NCBI RefSeq assembly: GCF_963662255.1
Contig: NW_026912212.1
Location: 186,001 to 250,000 of the forward strand
DNA length: 64,000 bases
Reading direction: 5' to 3'
DNA from: Cinclus cinclus
Taxonomy: Eukaryota; Chordata; Aves; Passeriformes; Cinclidae
In this document: positions 36,982-49,371 of the stretch, piece after piece
Position numbering within the stretch: the first letter of the stretch is position 1
How the letters are laid out: each line of letters begins with the position of its first letter
Notes under the pieces: model-generated
Seen by the model: the letters and a program-made list of their open reading frames with translations, nothing else
Told to the model about the DNA's origin: nothing
Database searches by the model: none
Translations under genes and position numbers: made by a program

Positions 36982-38360
36982 AGCTGGCAACTAGGCTGCC
37001 AGAGTGCAGAATGTCGGCGGTCTGGCACGCCTGCTTGCCGAAAGCCAGGATCAGCGAGACAGCGTGCTAGGCTCTGTTTCACAGCACCCTGGAGAACACG
37101 CCCTTGAAGAATGCCCTCTCTGCTCCGCAAAAGCTCTGCCACAGTGAAGGTGGAAGAAGCAGCCTGTGGCCACGGGCAGAGCTGGTCAACAGCTGCGCCT
37201 AACTTGCCCAAGCTGCGAGAGCATTCTCAGCCGAGTTCTGCTTTGACAGAGCTATTGCTGAACTTTTGCAGCCCCGGAGGCTGCTGAAACCAAGGCTGTG
37301 TTCTGCCTCTTCATTCTTGCCTTCCTGTGCTCCAGCGAGAAGTGAAGCTCTGGCACGGCATTCAGCTTTGCCGCCTCTCTGCACGGAAAGCACTAGACAG
37401 AACTAGTGTGCTTCGTGCATGCTCTCTCCTCGCTTTTATGGTCACTGCTCTGCTTTTTGCTTGGCAGCGTTCCAAGGGTCCACGGCATACCTCTTGCACA
37501 GCGAGAGGTGGCCGGCGAGGAATACTTGCTGGCTTAAGTCGTTCCATGCTCAAGGCATTCATCAGAGCAACACCATGGGGGAAAAGAGGGGGGAACATTG
37601 CAGGACAAATTTCTATGCTGGAACAGGATTGTCTGCGAGACAGCTCTCCGCAGCGCTAGTATTTGGCCAGGCTGAAATCAGCGCCACGGGAAGCCAATCT
37701 GACAAGCGGAGTGCAACGAGCGCGGCGATATGGGGCCACTTGGCAGGTGGCCGAAGAAAGACGGCTGCCCCGCGAATGTGGTGCCAGAAGGCAAGTTTCA
37801 GCAGGGCGTTGCGGGCGAGCTTAATGTGTAGCCGCAGTTGTTCTAGGCGAGATTGTAGCCGAGAAGCTTTCCGTCTCCATTCACGAGACAAGAAAAGCAG
37901 AACGCAATGGTCTAGAGGGTTGAGAAGAAAAGTGCTCGTAGCGAGCTCGTTGCGGCAGAAGCGAAAGCCAGGAGCAGCGTGCTCGCTGCGAGAAGTAGAC
38001 GGCGCTTCGCCTCCTTGGGAAGGAAATGGCGTCTGGGCACGAACGGCAGCCAGCGAAGCTTCAGAACAGCAGGCTGTTCTGCTCAGCGTGCGAGCCTGAA
38101 GTGAGTGGCAAGGGCTAAGGGGACAGTTCCAAGGCATCTAGCTTTCCTGCTAGCAATGCCATTTCTACCCTGCTGTGGAAAACATTGTCCTTTGCCCTTC
38201 TGCTCCGAGAGGCAGAGAGCACCTCGGCAGACGCAGTGCAGAGGGAAAGGACACAGTATCCGAGGGAGCGTGACGCCGCTTAGGCGGGCAAAGCAGAAAG
38301 GTGCCGCCCGGCACTGGCTTTGACTCCCTGAGCTTCCTTGCTAGGACAGCAGCTGCCGAA
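36982..38360 (+). repeat. Satellite unit 28, long class
   Basis: 1379 bases, with the 14-base segment at 38175-38188. T617, rare T798 (base 37779), G830, G1047, G1109, A1278. Confidence 0.97.
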
Positions 38361-39739
38361 AGCTGGCAACTAGGCTGCCAGAGTGCAGAATGTCGGCGGT
38401 CTGGCACGCCTGCTTGCCGAAAGCCAGGATCAGCGAGACAGCGTGCTAGGCTCTGTTTCACAGCACCCTGGAGAACACGCCCTTGAAGAATGCCCTCTCT
38501 GCTCCGCAAAAGCTCTGCCACAGTGAAGGTGGAAGAAGCAGCCTGTGGCCACGGGCAGAGCTGGTCAACAGCTGCGCCTAACTTGCCCAAGCTGCGAGAG
38601 CATTCTCAGCCGAGTTCTGCTTTGACAGAGCTATTGCTGAACTTTTGCAGCCCCGGAGGCTGCTGAAACCAAGGCTGTGTTCTGCCTCTTCATTCTTGCC
38701 TTCCTGTGCTCCAGCGAGAAGTGAAGCTCTGGCACGGCATTCAGCTTTGCCGCCTCTCTGCACGGAAAGCACTAGACAGAACTAGTGTGCTTCGTGCATG
38801 CTCTCTCCTCGCTTTTATGGTCACTGCTCTGCTTTTTGCTTGGCAGCGTTCCAAGGGTCCACGGCATACCTCTTGCACAGCGAGAGGTGGCCGGCGAGGA
38901 ATACTTGCTGGCTTAAGTCGTTCCATGCTCAAGGCATTCATCAGAGCAACACCATGGGGGAAAAGAGGGGGGAACATTGCAGGACAAATTTCTATGCTGG
39001 AACAGGATTGTCTGCGAGACAGCTCTCCGCAGCGCTAGTATTTGGCCAGGCTGAAATCAGCGCCACGGGAAGCCAATCTGACAAGCGGAGTGCAACGAGC
39101 GCGGCGATATGGGGCCACTTGGCAGGTGGCCGAAGAAAGACGGCTGCCCCGCGAATGGGGTGCCAGAAGGCAAGTTTCAGCAGGGCGTTCCGGGCGAGCT
39201 TAATGTGTAGCCGCAGTTGTTCTAGGCGAGATTGTAGCCGAGAAGCTTTCCGTCTCCATTCACGAGACAAGAAAAGCAGAACGCAATGGTCTAGAGGGTT
39301 GAGAAGAAAAGTGCTCGTAGCGAGCTCGTTGCGGCAGAAGCGAAAGCCAGGAGCAGCGTGCTCGCTGCGAGAAGTAGACGGCGCTTCGCCTCCTTGGGAA
39401 GGAAATGGCGTCTGGGCACGAACGGCAGCCAGCGAAGCTTCAGAACAGCAGGCTGTTCTGCTCATCGTACGAGCCTGAAGTGAGTGGCAAGGGCTAAGGG
39501 GACAGTTCCAAGGCATCTAGCTTTCCTGCTAGCAATGCCATTTCTACCCTGCTGTGGAAAACATTGTCCTTTGCCCTTCTGCTCCGAGAGGCAGAGAGCA
39601 CCTCGGCAGACGCAGTGCAGAGGGAAAGGACACAGTATCCGAGGGAGCGTGACGCCGCTTAGGCGGGCAAAGCAGAAAGGTGCCGCCCGGCACTGGCTTT
39701 GACTCCCTGAGCTTCCTTGCTAGGACAGCAGCTGCCGAA
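38361..39739 (+). repeat. Satellite unit 29, long class
   Basis: 1379 bases, with the 14-base segment at 39554-39567. T617, C830, G1047, A1109, A1278. Private G-to-T change at position 1105 (base 39465). Confidence 0.97.
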
Positions 39740-41118
39740 AGCTGGCAACTAGGCTGCCAGAGTGCAGAATGTCGGCGGTCTGGCACGCCTGCTTGCCGAA
39801 AGCCAGGATCAGCGAGACAGCGTGCTAGGCTCTGTTTCACAGCACCCTGGAGAACACGCCCTTGAAGAATGCCCTCTCTGCTCCGCAAAAGCTCTGCCAC
39901 AGTGAAGGTGGAAGAAGCAGCCTGTGGCCACGGGCAGAGCTGGTCAACAGCTGCGCCTAACTTGCCCAAGCTGCGAGAGCATTCTCAGCCGAGTTCTGCT
40001 TTGACAGAGCTATTGCTGAACTTTTGCAGCCCCGGAGGCTGCTGAAACCAAGGCTGTGTTCTGCCTCTTCATTCTTGCCTTCCTGTGCTCCAGCGAGAAG
40101 TGAAGCTCTGGCACGGCATTCAGCTTTGCCGCCTCTCTGCACGGAAAGCACTAGACAGAACTAGTGTGCTTCGTGCATGCTCTCTCCTCGCTTTTATGGT
40201 CACTGCTCTGCTTTTTGCTTGGCAGCGTTCCAAGGGTCCACGGCATACCTCTTGCACAGCGAGAGGTGGCCGGCGAGGAATACTTGCTGGCTTAAGTCGT
40301 TCCATGCTCAAGGCATTCATCAGAGCAACACCATGGGGGAAAAGAGGGGGGAACATTGCAGGACAAATTTCTATGCTGGAACAGGATTGTCTGCGAGACA
40401 GCTCTCCGCAGCGCTAGTATTTGGCCAGGCTGAAATCAGCGCCACGGGAAGCCAATCTGACAAGCGGAGTGCAACGAGCGCGGCGATATGGGGCCACTTG
40501 GCAGGTGGCCGAAGAAAGACGGCTGCCCCGCGAATGTGGTGCCAGAAGGCAAGTTTCAGCAGGGCGTTCCGGGCGAGCTTAATGTGTAGCCGCAGTTGTT
40601 CTAGGCGAGATTGTAGCCGAGAAGCTTTCCGTCTCCATTCACGAGACAAGAAAAGCAGAACGCAATGGTCTAGAGGGTTGAGAAGAAAAGTGCTCGTAGC
40701 GAGCTCGTTGCGGCAGAAGCGAAAGCCAGGAGCAGCGTGCTCGCTGCGAGAAGTAGACGGCGCTTCGCCTCCTTGGGAAGGAAATGGCGTCTGGGCACGA
40801 ACGGCAGCCAGCGAAGCTTCAGAACAGCAGGCTGTTCTGCTCAGCGTGCGAGCCTGAAGTGAGTGGCAAGGGCTAAGGGGACAGTTCCAAGGCATCTAGC
40901 TTTCCTGCTAGCAATGCCATTTCTACCCTGCTGTGGAAAACATTGTCCTTTGCCCTTCTGCTCCGAGAGGCAGAGAGCACCTCGGCAGACGCAGTGCAGA
41001 GGGAAAGGACACAGTATCCGAGGGAGCGTGACGCCGCTTAGGCGGGCAAAGCAGAAAGGTGCCGCCCGGCACTGGCTTTGACTCCCTGAGCTTCCTTGCT
41101 AGGACAGCAGCTGCCGAA
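39740..41118 (+). repeat. Satellite unit 30, long class
   Basis: 1379 bases, with the 14-base segment at 40933-40946. T617, T798 (base 40537), C830, G1047, G1109, A1278. Here T798 sits with C830, unlike in units 28, 39 and 46. Confidence 0.97.
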
Positions 41119-42497
41119 AGCTGGCAACTAGGCTGCCAGAGTGCAGAATGTCGGCGGTCTGGCACGCCTGCTTGCCGAAAGCCAGGATCAGCGAGACAGC
41201 GTGCTAGGCTCTGTTTCACAGCACCCTGGAGAACACGCCCTTGAAGAATGCCCTCTCTGCTCCGCAAAAGCTCTGCCACAGTGAAGGTGGAAGAAGCAGC
41301 CTGTGGCCACGGGCAGAGCTGGTCAACAGCTGCGCCTAACTTGCCCAAGCTGCGAGAGCATTCTCAGCCGAGTTCTGCTTTGACAGAGCTATTGCTGAAC
41401 TTTTGCAGCCCCGGAGGCTGCTGAAACCAAGGCTGTGTTCTGCCTCTTCATTCTTGCCTTCCTGTGCTCCAGCGAGAAGTGAAGCTCTGGCACGGCATTC
41501 AGCTTTGCCGCCTCTCTGCACGGAAAGCACTAGACAGAACTAGTGTGCTTCGTGCATGCTCTCTCCTCGCTTTTATGGTCACTGCTCTGCTTTTTGCTTG
41601 GCAGCGTTCCAAGGGTCCACGGCATACCTCTTGCACAGCGAGAGGTGGCCGGCGAGGAATACTTGCTGGCTTAAGTCGTTCCATGCTCAAGGCATTCATC
41701 AGAGCAACACCATGGGGGAAAAGAGGGGGGAACACTGCAGGACAAATTTCTATGCTGGAACAGGATTGTCTGCGAGACAGCTCTCCGCAGCGCTAGTATT
41801 TGGCCAGGCTGAAATCAGCGCCACGGGAAGCCAATCTGACAAGCGGAGTGCAACGAGCGCGGCGATATGGGGCCACTTGGCAGGTGGCCGAAGAAAGACG
41901 GCTGCCCCGCGAATGGGGTGCCAGAAGGCAAGTTTCAGCAGGGCGTTCCGGGCGAGCTTAATGTGTAGCCGCAGTTGTTCTAGGCGAGATTGTAGCCGAG
42001 AAGCTTTCCGTCTCCATTCACGAGACAAGAAAAGCAGAACGCAATGGTCTAGAGGGTTGAGAAGAAAAGTGCTCGTAGCGAGCTCGTTGCGGCAGAAGCG
42101 AAAGCCAGGAGCAGCGTGCTCGCTGCGAGAAGTAGACGGCGCTTCGCCTCCTTGGGAAGGAAATCGCGTCTGGGCACGAACGGCAGCCAGCGAAGCTTCA
42201 GAACAGCAGGCTGTTCTGCTCAGCGTGCGAGCCTGAAGTGAGTGGCAAGGGCTAAGGGGACAGTTCCAAGGCATCTAGCTTTCCTGCTAGCAATGCCATT
42301 TCTACCCTGCTGTGGAAAACATTGTCCTTTGCCCTTCTGCTCCGAGAGGCAGAGAGCACCTCGGCAGACGCAGTGCAGAGGGAAAGGACACAGTATCCGA
42401 GGGAGCGTGACGCCGCTTAGGCGGGCAAAGCAGAAAGGTGCCGCCCGGCACTGGCTTTGACTCCCTGAGCTTCCTTGCTAGGACAGCAGCTGCCGAA
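41119..42497 (+). repeat. Satellite unit 31, long class
   Basis: 1379 bases, with the 14-base segment at 42312-42325. C617, C830, C1047, G1109, A1278. Same haplotype as unit 43. Confidence 0.97.
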
Positions 42498-43862
42498 AGC
42501 TGGCAACTAGGCTGCCAGAGTGCAGAATGTCGGCGGTCTGGCACGCCTGCTTGCCGAAAGCCAGGATCAGCGAGACAGCGTGCTAGGCTCTGTTTCACAG
42601 CACCCTGGAGAACACGCCCTTGAAGAATGCCCTCTCTGCTCCGCAAAAGCTCTGCCACAGTGAAGGTGGAAGAAGCAGCCTGTGGCCACGGGCAGAGCTG
42701 GTCAACAGCTGCGCCTAACTTGCCCAAGCTGCGAGAGCATTCTCAGCCGAGTTCTGCTTTGACAGAGCTATTGCTGAACTTTTGCAGCCCCGGAGGCTGC
42801 TGAAACCAAGGCTGTGTTCTGCCTCTTCATTCTTGCCTTCCTGTGCTCCAGCGAGAAGTGAAGCTCTGGCACGGCATTCAGCTTTGCCGCCTCTCTGCAC
42901 GGAAAGCACTAGACAGAACTAGTGTGCTTCGTGCATGCTCTCTCCTCGCTTTTATGGTCACTGCTCTGCTTTTTGCTTGGCAGCGTTCCAAGGGTCCACG
43001 GCATACCTCTTGCACAGCGAGAGGTGGCCGGCGAGGAATACTTGCTGGCTTAAGTCGTTCCATGCTCAAGGCATTCATCAGAGCAACACCATGGGGGAAA
43101 AGAGGGGGGAACACTGCAGGACAAATTTCTATGCTGGAACAGGATTGTCTGCGAGACAGCTCTCCGCAGCGCTAGTATTTGGCCAGGCTGAAATCAGCGC
43201 CACGGGAAGCCAATCTGACAAGCGGAGTGCAACGAGCGCGGCGATATGGGGCCACTTGGCAGGTGGCCGAAGAAAGACGGCTGCCCCGCGAATGGGGTGC
43301 CAGAAGGCAAGTTTCAGCAGGGCGTTGCGGGCGAGCTTAATGTGTAGCCGCAGTTGTTCTAGGCGAGATTGTAGCCGAGAAGCTTTCCGTCTCCATTCAC
43401 GAGACAAGAAAAGCAGAACGCAATGGTCTAGAGGGTTGAGAAGAAAAGTGCTCGTAGCGAGCTCGTTGCGGCAGAAGCGAAAGCCAGGAGCAGCGTGCTC
43501 GCTGCGAGAAGTAGACGGCGCTTCGCCTCCTTGGGAAGGAAATGGCGTCTGGGCACGAACGGCAGCCAGCGAAGCTTCAGAACAGCAGGCTGTTCTGCTC
43601 AGCGTACGAGCCTGAAGTGAGTGGCAAGGGCTAAGGGGACAGTTCCAAGGCATCTAGCTTTCCTGCTAGCAATGCCATTTCTACCCTGCTCCTTTGCCCT
43701 TCTGCTCCGAGAGGCAGAGAGCACCTCGGCAGACGCAGTGCAGAGGGAAAGGACACAGTATCCGAGGGAGCGTGGCGCCGCTTAGGCGGGCAAAGCAGAA
43801 AGGTGCCGCCCGGCACTGGCTTTGACTCCCTGAGCTTCCTTGCTAGGACAGCAGCTGCCGAA
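42498..43862 (+). repeat. Satellite unit 32, short class
   Basis: 1365 bases. C617, G830, G1047, A1109, G1278. The C617-G830 pairing is uncommon (units 8, 32, 33 and 47). Confidence 0.97.
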
Positions 43863-45241
43863 AGCTGGCAACTAGGCTGCCAGAGTGCAGAATGTCGGCG
43901 GTCTGGCACGCCTGCTTGCCGAAAGCCAGGATCAGCGAGACAGCGTGCTAGGCTCTGTTTCACAGCACCCTGGAGAACACGCCCTTGAAGAATGCCCTCT
44001 CTGCTCCGCAAAAGCTCTGCCACAGTGAAGGTGGAAGAAGCAGCCTGTGGCCACGGGCAGAGCTGGTCAACAGCTGCGCCTAACTTGCCCAAGCTGCGAG
44101 AGCATTCTCAGCCGAGTTCTGCTTTGACAGAGCTATTGCTGAACTTTTGCAGCCCCGGAGGCTGCTGAAACCAAGGCTGTGTTCTGCCTCTTCATTCTTG
44201 CCTTCCTGTGCTCCAGCGAGAAGTGAAGCTCTGGCACGGCATTCAGCTTTGCCGCCTCTCTGCACGGAAAGCACTAGACAGAACTAGTGTGCTTCGTGCA
44301 TGCTCTCTCCTCGCTTTTATGGTCACTGCTCTGCTTTTTGCTTGGCAGCGTTCCAAGGGTCCACGGCATACCTCTTGCACAGCGAGAGGTGGCCGGCGAG
44401 GAATACTTGCTGGCTTAAGTCGTTCCATGCTCAAGGCATTCATCAGAGCAACACCATGGGGGAAAAGAGGGGGGAACACTGCAGGACAAATTTCTATGCT
44501 GGAACAGGATTGTCTGCGAGACAGCTCTCCGCAGCGCTAGTATTTGGCCAGGCTGAAATCAGCGCCACGGGAAGCCAATCTGACAAGCGGAGTGCAACGA
44601 GCGCGGCGATATGGGGCCACTTGGCAGGTGGCCGAAGAAAGACGGCTGCCCCGCGAATGGGGTGCCAGAAGGCAAGTTTCAGCAGGGCGTTGCGGGCGAG
44701 CTTAATGTGTAGCCGCAGTTGTTCTAGGCGAGATTGTAGCCGAGAAGCTTTCCGTCTCCATTCACGAGACAAGAAAAGCAGAACGCAATGGTCTAGAGGG
44801 TTGAGAAGAAAAGTGCTCGTAGCGAGCTCGTTGCGGCAGAAGCGAAAGCCAGGAGCAGCGTGCTCGCTGCGAGAAGTAGACGGCGCTTCGCCTCCTTGGG
44901 AAGGAAATGGCGTCTGGGCACGAACGGCAGCCAGCGAAGCTTCAGAACAGCAGGCTGTTCTGCTCAGCGTACGAGCCTGAAGTGAGTGGCAAGGGCTAAG
45001 GGGACAGTTCCAAGGCATCTAGCTTTCCTGCTAGCAATGCCATTTCTACCCTGCTGTGGAAAACATTGTCCTTTGCCCTTCTGCTCCGAGAGGCAGAGAG
45101 CACCTCGGCAGACGCAGTGCAGAGGGAAAGGACACAGTATCCGAGGGAGCGTGACGCCGCTTAGGCGGGCAAAGCAGAAAGGTGCCGCCCGGCACTGGCT
45201 TTGACTCCCTGAGCTTCCTTGCTAGGACAGCAGCTGCCGAA
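43863..45241 (+). repeat. Satellite unit 33, long class
   Basis: 1379 bases, with the 14-base segment at 45056-45069. C617, G830, G1047, A1109, A1278. Confidence 0.97.
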
Positions 45242-46620
45242 AGCTGGCAACTAGGCTGCCAGAGTGCAGAATGTCGGCGGTCTGGCACGCCTGCTTGCCG
45301 AAAGCCAGGATCAGCGAGACAGCGTGCTAGGCTCTGTTTCACAGCACCCTGGAGAACACGCCCTTGAAGAATGCCCTCTCTGCTCCGCAAAAGCTCTGCC
45401 ACAGTGAAGGTGGAAGAAGCAGCCTGTGGCCACGGGCAGAGCTGGTCAACAGCTGCGCCTAACTTGCCCAAGCTGCGAGAGCATTCTCAGCCGAGTTCTG
45501 CTTTGACAGAGCTATTGCTGAACTTTTGCAGCCCCGGAGGCTGCTGAAACCAAGGCTGTGTTCTGCCTCTTCATTCTTGCCTTCCTGTGCTCCAGCGAGA
45601 AGTGAAGCTCTGGCACGGCATTCAGCTTTGCCGCCTCTCTGCACGGAAAGCACTAGACAGAACTAGTGTGCTTCGTGCATGCTCTCTCCTCGCTTTTATG
45701 GTCACTGCTCTGCTTTTTGCTTGGCAGCGTTCAAAGGGTCCACGGCATACCTCTTGCACAGCGAGAGGTGGCCGGCGAGGAATACTTGCTGGCTTAAGTC
45801 GTTCCATGCTCAAGGCATTCATCAGAGCAACACCATGGGGGAAAAGAGGGGGGAACATTGCAGGACAAATTTCTATGCTGGAACAGGATTGTCTGCGAGA
45901 CAGCTCTCCGCAGCGCTAGTATTTGGCCAGGCTGAAATCAGCGCCACGGGAAGCCAATCTGACAAGCGGAGTGCAACGAGCGCGGCGATATGGGGCCACT
46001 TGGCAGGTGGCCGAAGAAAGACGGCTGCCCCGCGAATGGGGTGCCAGAAGGCAAGTTTCAGCAGGGCGTTGCGGGCGAGCTTAATGTGTAGCCGCAGTTG
46101 TTCTAGGCGAGATTGTAGCCGAGAAGCTTTCCGTCTCCATTCACGAGACAAGAAAAGCAGAACGCAATGGTCTAGAGGGTTGAGAAGAAAAGTGCTCGTA
46201 GCGAGCTCGTTGCGGCAGAAGCGAAAGCCAGGAGCAGCGTGCTCGCTGCGAGAAGTAGACGGCGCTTCGCCTCCTTGGGAAGGAAATCGCGTCTGGGCAC
46301 GAACGGCAGCCAGCGAAGCTTCAGAACAGCAGGCTGTTCTGCTCAGCGTGCGAGCCTGAAGTGAGTGGCAAGGGCTAAGGGGACAGTTCCAAGGCATCTA
46401 GCTTTCCTGCTAGCAATGCCATTTCTACCCTGCTGTGGAAAACATTGTCCTTTGCCCTTCTGCTCCGAGAGGCAGAGAGCACCTCGGCAGACGCAGTGCA
46501 GAGGGAAAGGACACAGTATCCGAGGGAGCGTGACGCCGCTTAGGCGGGCAAAGCAGAAAGGTGCCGCCCGGCACTGGCTTTGACTCCCTGAGCTTCCTTG
46601 CTAGGACAGCAGCTGCCGAA
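45242..46620 (+). repeat. Satellite unit 34, long class
   Basis: 1379 bases, with the 14-base segment at 46435-46448. Rare A492 (base 45733), shared only with unit 40. T617, G830, C1047, G1109, A1278. Confidence 0.97.
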
Positions 46621-47999
46621 AGCTGGCAACTAGGCTGCCAGAGTGCAGAATGTCGGCGGTCTGGCACGCCTGCTTGCCGAAAGCCAGGATCAGCGAGACA
46701 GCGTGCTAGGCTCTGTTTCACAGCACCCTGGAGAACACGCCCTTGAAGAATGCCCTCTCTGCTCCGCAAAAGCTCTGCCACAGTGAAGGTGGAAGAAGCA
46801 GCCTGTGGCCACGGGCAGAGCTGGTCAACAGCTGCGCCTAACTTGCCCAAGCTGCGAGAGCATTCTCAGCCGAGTTCTGCTTTGACAGAGCTATTGCTGA
46901 ACTTTTGCAGCCCCGGAGGCTGCTGAAACCAAGGCTGTGTTCTGCCTCTTCATTCTTGCCTTCCTGTGCTCCAGCGAGAAGTGAAGCTCTGGCACGGCAT
47001 TCAGCTTTGCCGCCTCTCTGCACGGAAAGCACTAGACAGAACTAGTGTGCTTCGTGCATGCTCTCTCCTCGCTTTTATGGTCACTGCTCTGCTTTTTGCT
47101 TGGCAGCGTTCCAAGGGTCCACGGCATACCTCTTGCACAGCGAGAGGTGGCCGGCGAGGAATACTTGCTGGCTTAAGTCGTTCCATGCTCAAGGCATTCA
47201 TCAGAGCAACACCATGGGGGAAAAGAGGGGGGAACATTGCAGGACAAATTTCTATGCTGGAACAGGATTGTCTGCGAGACAGCTCTCCGCAGCGCTAGTA
47301 TTTGGCCAGGCTGAAATCAGCGCCACGGGAAGCCAATCTGACAAGCGGAGTGCAACGAGCGCGGCGATATGGGGCCACTTGGCAGGTGGCCGAAGAAAGA
47401 CGGCTGCCCCGCGAATGGGGTGCCAGAAGGCAAGTTTCAGCAGGGCGTTGCGGGCGAGCTTAATGTGTAGCCGCAGTTGTTCTAGGCGAGATTGTAGCCG
47501 AGAAGCTTTCCGTCTCCATTCACGAGACAAGAAAAGCAGAACGCAATGGTCTAGAGGGTTGAGAAGAAAAGTGCTCGTAGCGAGCTCGTTGCGGCAGAAG
47601 CGAAAGCCAGGAGCAGCGTGCTCGGTGCGAGAAGTAGACGGCGCTTCGCCTCCTTGGGAAGGAAATGGCGTCTGGGCACGAACGGCAGCCAGCGAAGCTT
47701 CAGAACAGCAGGCTGTTCTGCTCAGCGTGCGAGCCTGAAGTGAGTGGCAAGGGCTAAGGGGACAGTTCCAAGGCATCTAGCTTTCCTGCTAGCAATGCCA
47801 TTTCTACCCTGCTGTGGAAAACATTGTCCTTTGCCCTTCTGCTCCGAGAGGCAGAGAGCACCTCGGCAGACGCAGTGCAGAGGGAAAGGACACAGTATCC
47901 GAGGGAGCGTGACGCCGCTTAGGCGGGCAAAGCAGAAAGGTGCCGCCCGGCACTGGCTTTGACTCCCTGAGCTTCCTTGCTAGGACAGCAGCTGCCGAA
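46621..47999 (+). repeat. Satellite unit 35, long class
   Basis: 1379 bases, with the 14-base segment at 47814-47827. T617, G830, G1047, G1109, A1278. Private C-to-G change at position 1005 (base 47625), in the loop of a short dyad. Confidence 0.97.
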
Positions 48000-49371
48000 A
48001 GCTGGCAACTAGGCTGCCAGAGTGCAGAATGTCGGCGGTCTGGCACGCCTGCTTGCCGAAAGCCAGGATCAGCGAGACAGCGTGCTAGGCTCTGTTTCAC
48101 AGCACCCTGGAGAACACGCCCTTGAAGAATGCCCTCTCTGCTCCGCAAAAGCTCTGCCACAGTGAAGGTGGAAGAAGCAGCCTGTGGCCACGGGCAGAGC
48201 TGGTCAACAGCTGCGCCTAACTTGCCCAAGCTGCGAGAGCATTCTCAGCCGAGTTCTGCTTTGACAGAGCTATTGCTGAACTTTTGCAGCCCCGGAGGCT
48301 GCTGAAACCAAGGCTGTGTTCTGCCTCTTCATTCTTGCCTTCCTGTGCTCCAGCGAGAAGTGAAGCTCTGGCACGGCATTCAGCTTTGCCGCCTCTCTGC
48401 ACGGAAAGCACTAGACAGAACTAGTGTGCTTCGTGCATGCTCTCTCCTCGCTTTTATGGTCACTGCTCTGCTTTTTGCTTGGCAGCGTTCCAAGGGTCCA
48501 CGGCATACCTCTTGCACAGCGAGAGGTGGCCGGCGAGGAATACTTGCTGGCTTAAGTCGTTCCATGCTCAAGGCATTCATCAGAGCAACACCATGGGGGA
48601 AAAGAGGGAAAGAGGGGGGAACACTGCAGGACAAATTTCTATGCTGGAACAGGATTGTCTGCGAGACAGCTCTCCGCAGCGCTAGTATTTGGCCAGGCTG
48701 AAATCAGCGCCACGGGAAGCCAATCTGACAAGCGGAGTGCAACGAGCGCGGCGATATGGGGCCACTTGGCAGGTGGCCGAAGAAAGACGGCTTGCCCCGC
48801 GAATGGGGTGCCAGAAGGCAAGTTTCAGCAGGGCGTTCCGGGCGAGCTTAATGTGTAGCCGCAGTTGTTCTAGGCGAGATTGTAGCCGAGAAGCTTTCCG
48901 TCTCCATTCCGAGACAAGAAAAGCAGAACGCAATGGTCTAGAGGGTGAGAAGAAAAGTGCTCGTAGCGAGCTCGTTGCGGCAGAAGCGAAAGCCAGGAGC
49001 AGCGTGCTCGCTGCGAGAAGTAGACGGCGCTTCGCCTCCTTGGGAAGGAAATGGCGTCTGGGCACGAACGGCAGCCAGCGAAGCTTCAGAACAGCAGGCT
49101 GTTCTGCTCAGCGTACGAGCCTGAAGTGAGTGGCAAGGGCTAAGGGGACAGTTCCAAGGCATCTAGCTTTCCTGCTAGCAATGCCATTTCTACCCTGCTC
49201 CTTTGCCCTTCTGCTCCGAGAGGCAGAGAGCACCTCGGCAGACGCAGTGCAGAGGGAAAGGACACAGTATCCGAGGGAGCGTGGCGCCGCTTAGGCGGGC
49301 AAAGCAGAAAGGTGCCGCCCGGCACTGGCTTTGACTCCCTGAGCTTCCTTGCTAGGACAGCAGCTGCCGAA
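48000..49371 (+). repeat. Satellite unit 36, aberrant 1372-base unit with four indels
   Basis: The unit lacks the 14-base segment but is 7 bases longer than the short class. It has an 8-base tandem duplication at 48601-48616 (+8), an extra T at about 48792 (+1), a missing A near 48910 (-1) and a missing T near 48946 (-1). All four indels fall within about 350 bases, while both flanks of the unit look normal. Haplotype C617, C830, G1047, A1109, G1278. It may be a genuinely damaged unit or a poorly polished stretch of assembly. Confidence 0.95.
48601..48616 (+). repeat. 8-base tandem duplication in the polypurine tract of unit 36
   Basis: Two adjacent copies of aaagaggg lie where every other unit has one, lengthening the local polypurine run from 19 to 27 bases. 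This looks like replication slippage. No other unit shows a length change here. Confidence 0.92.

Noticed and set aside
45725..45745. Pol III B-box-like string created by A492 in units 34 and 40
   Set aside because: It still mismatches the consensus, and no A box or terminator stands at the right spacing; two units share it by descent.
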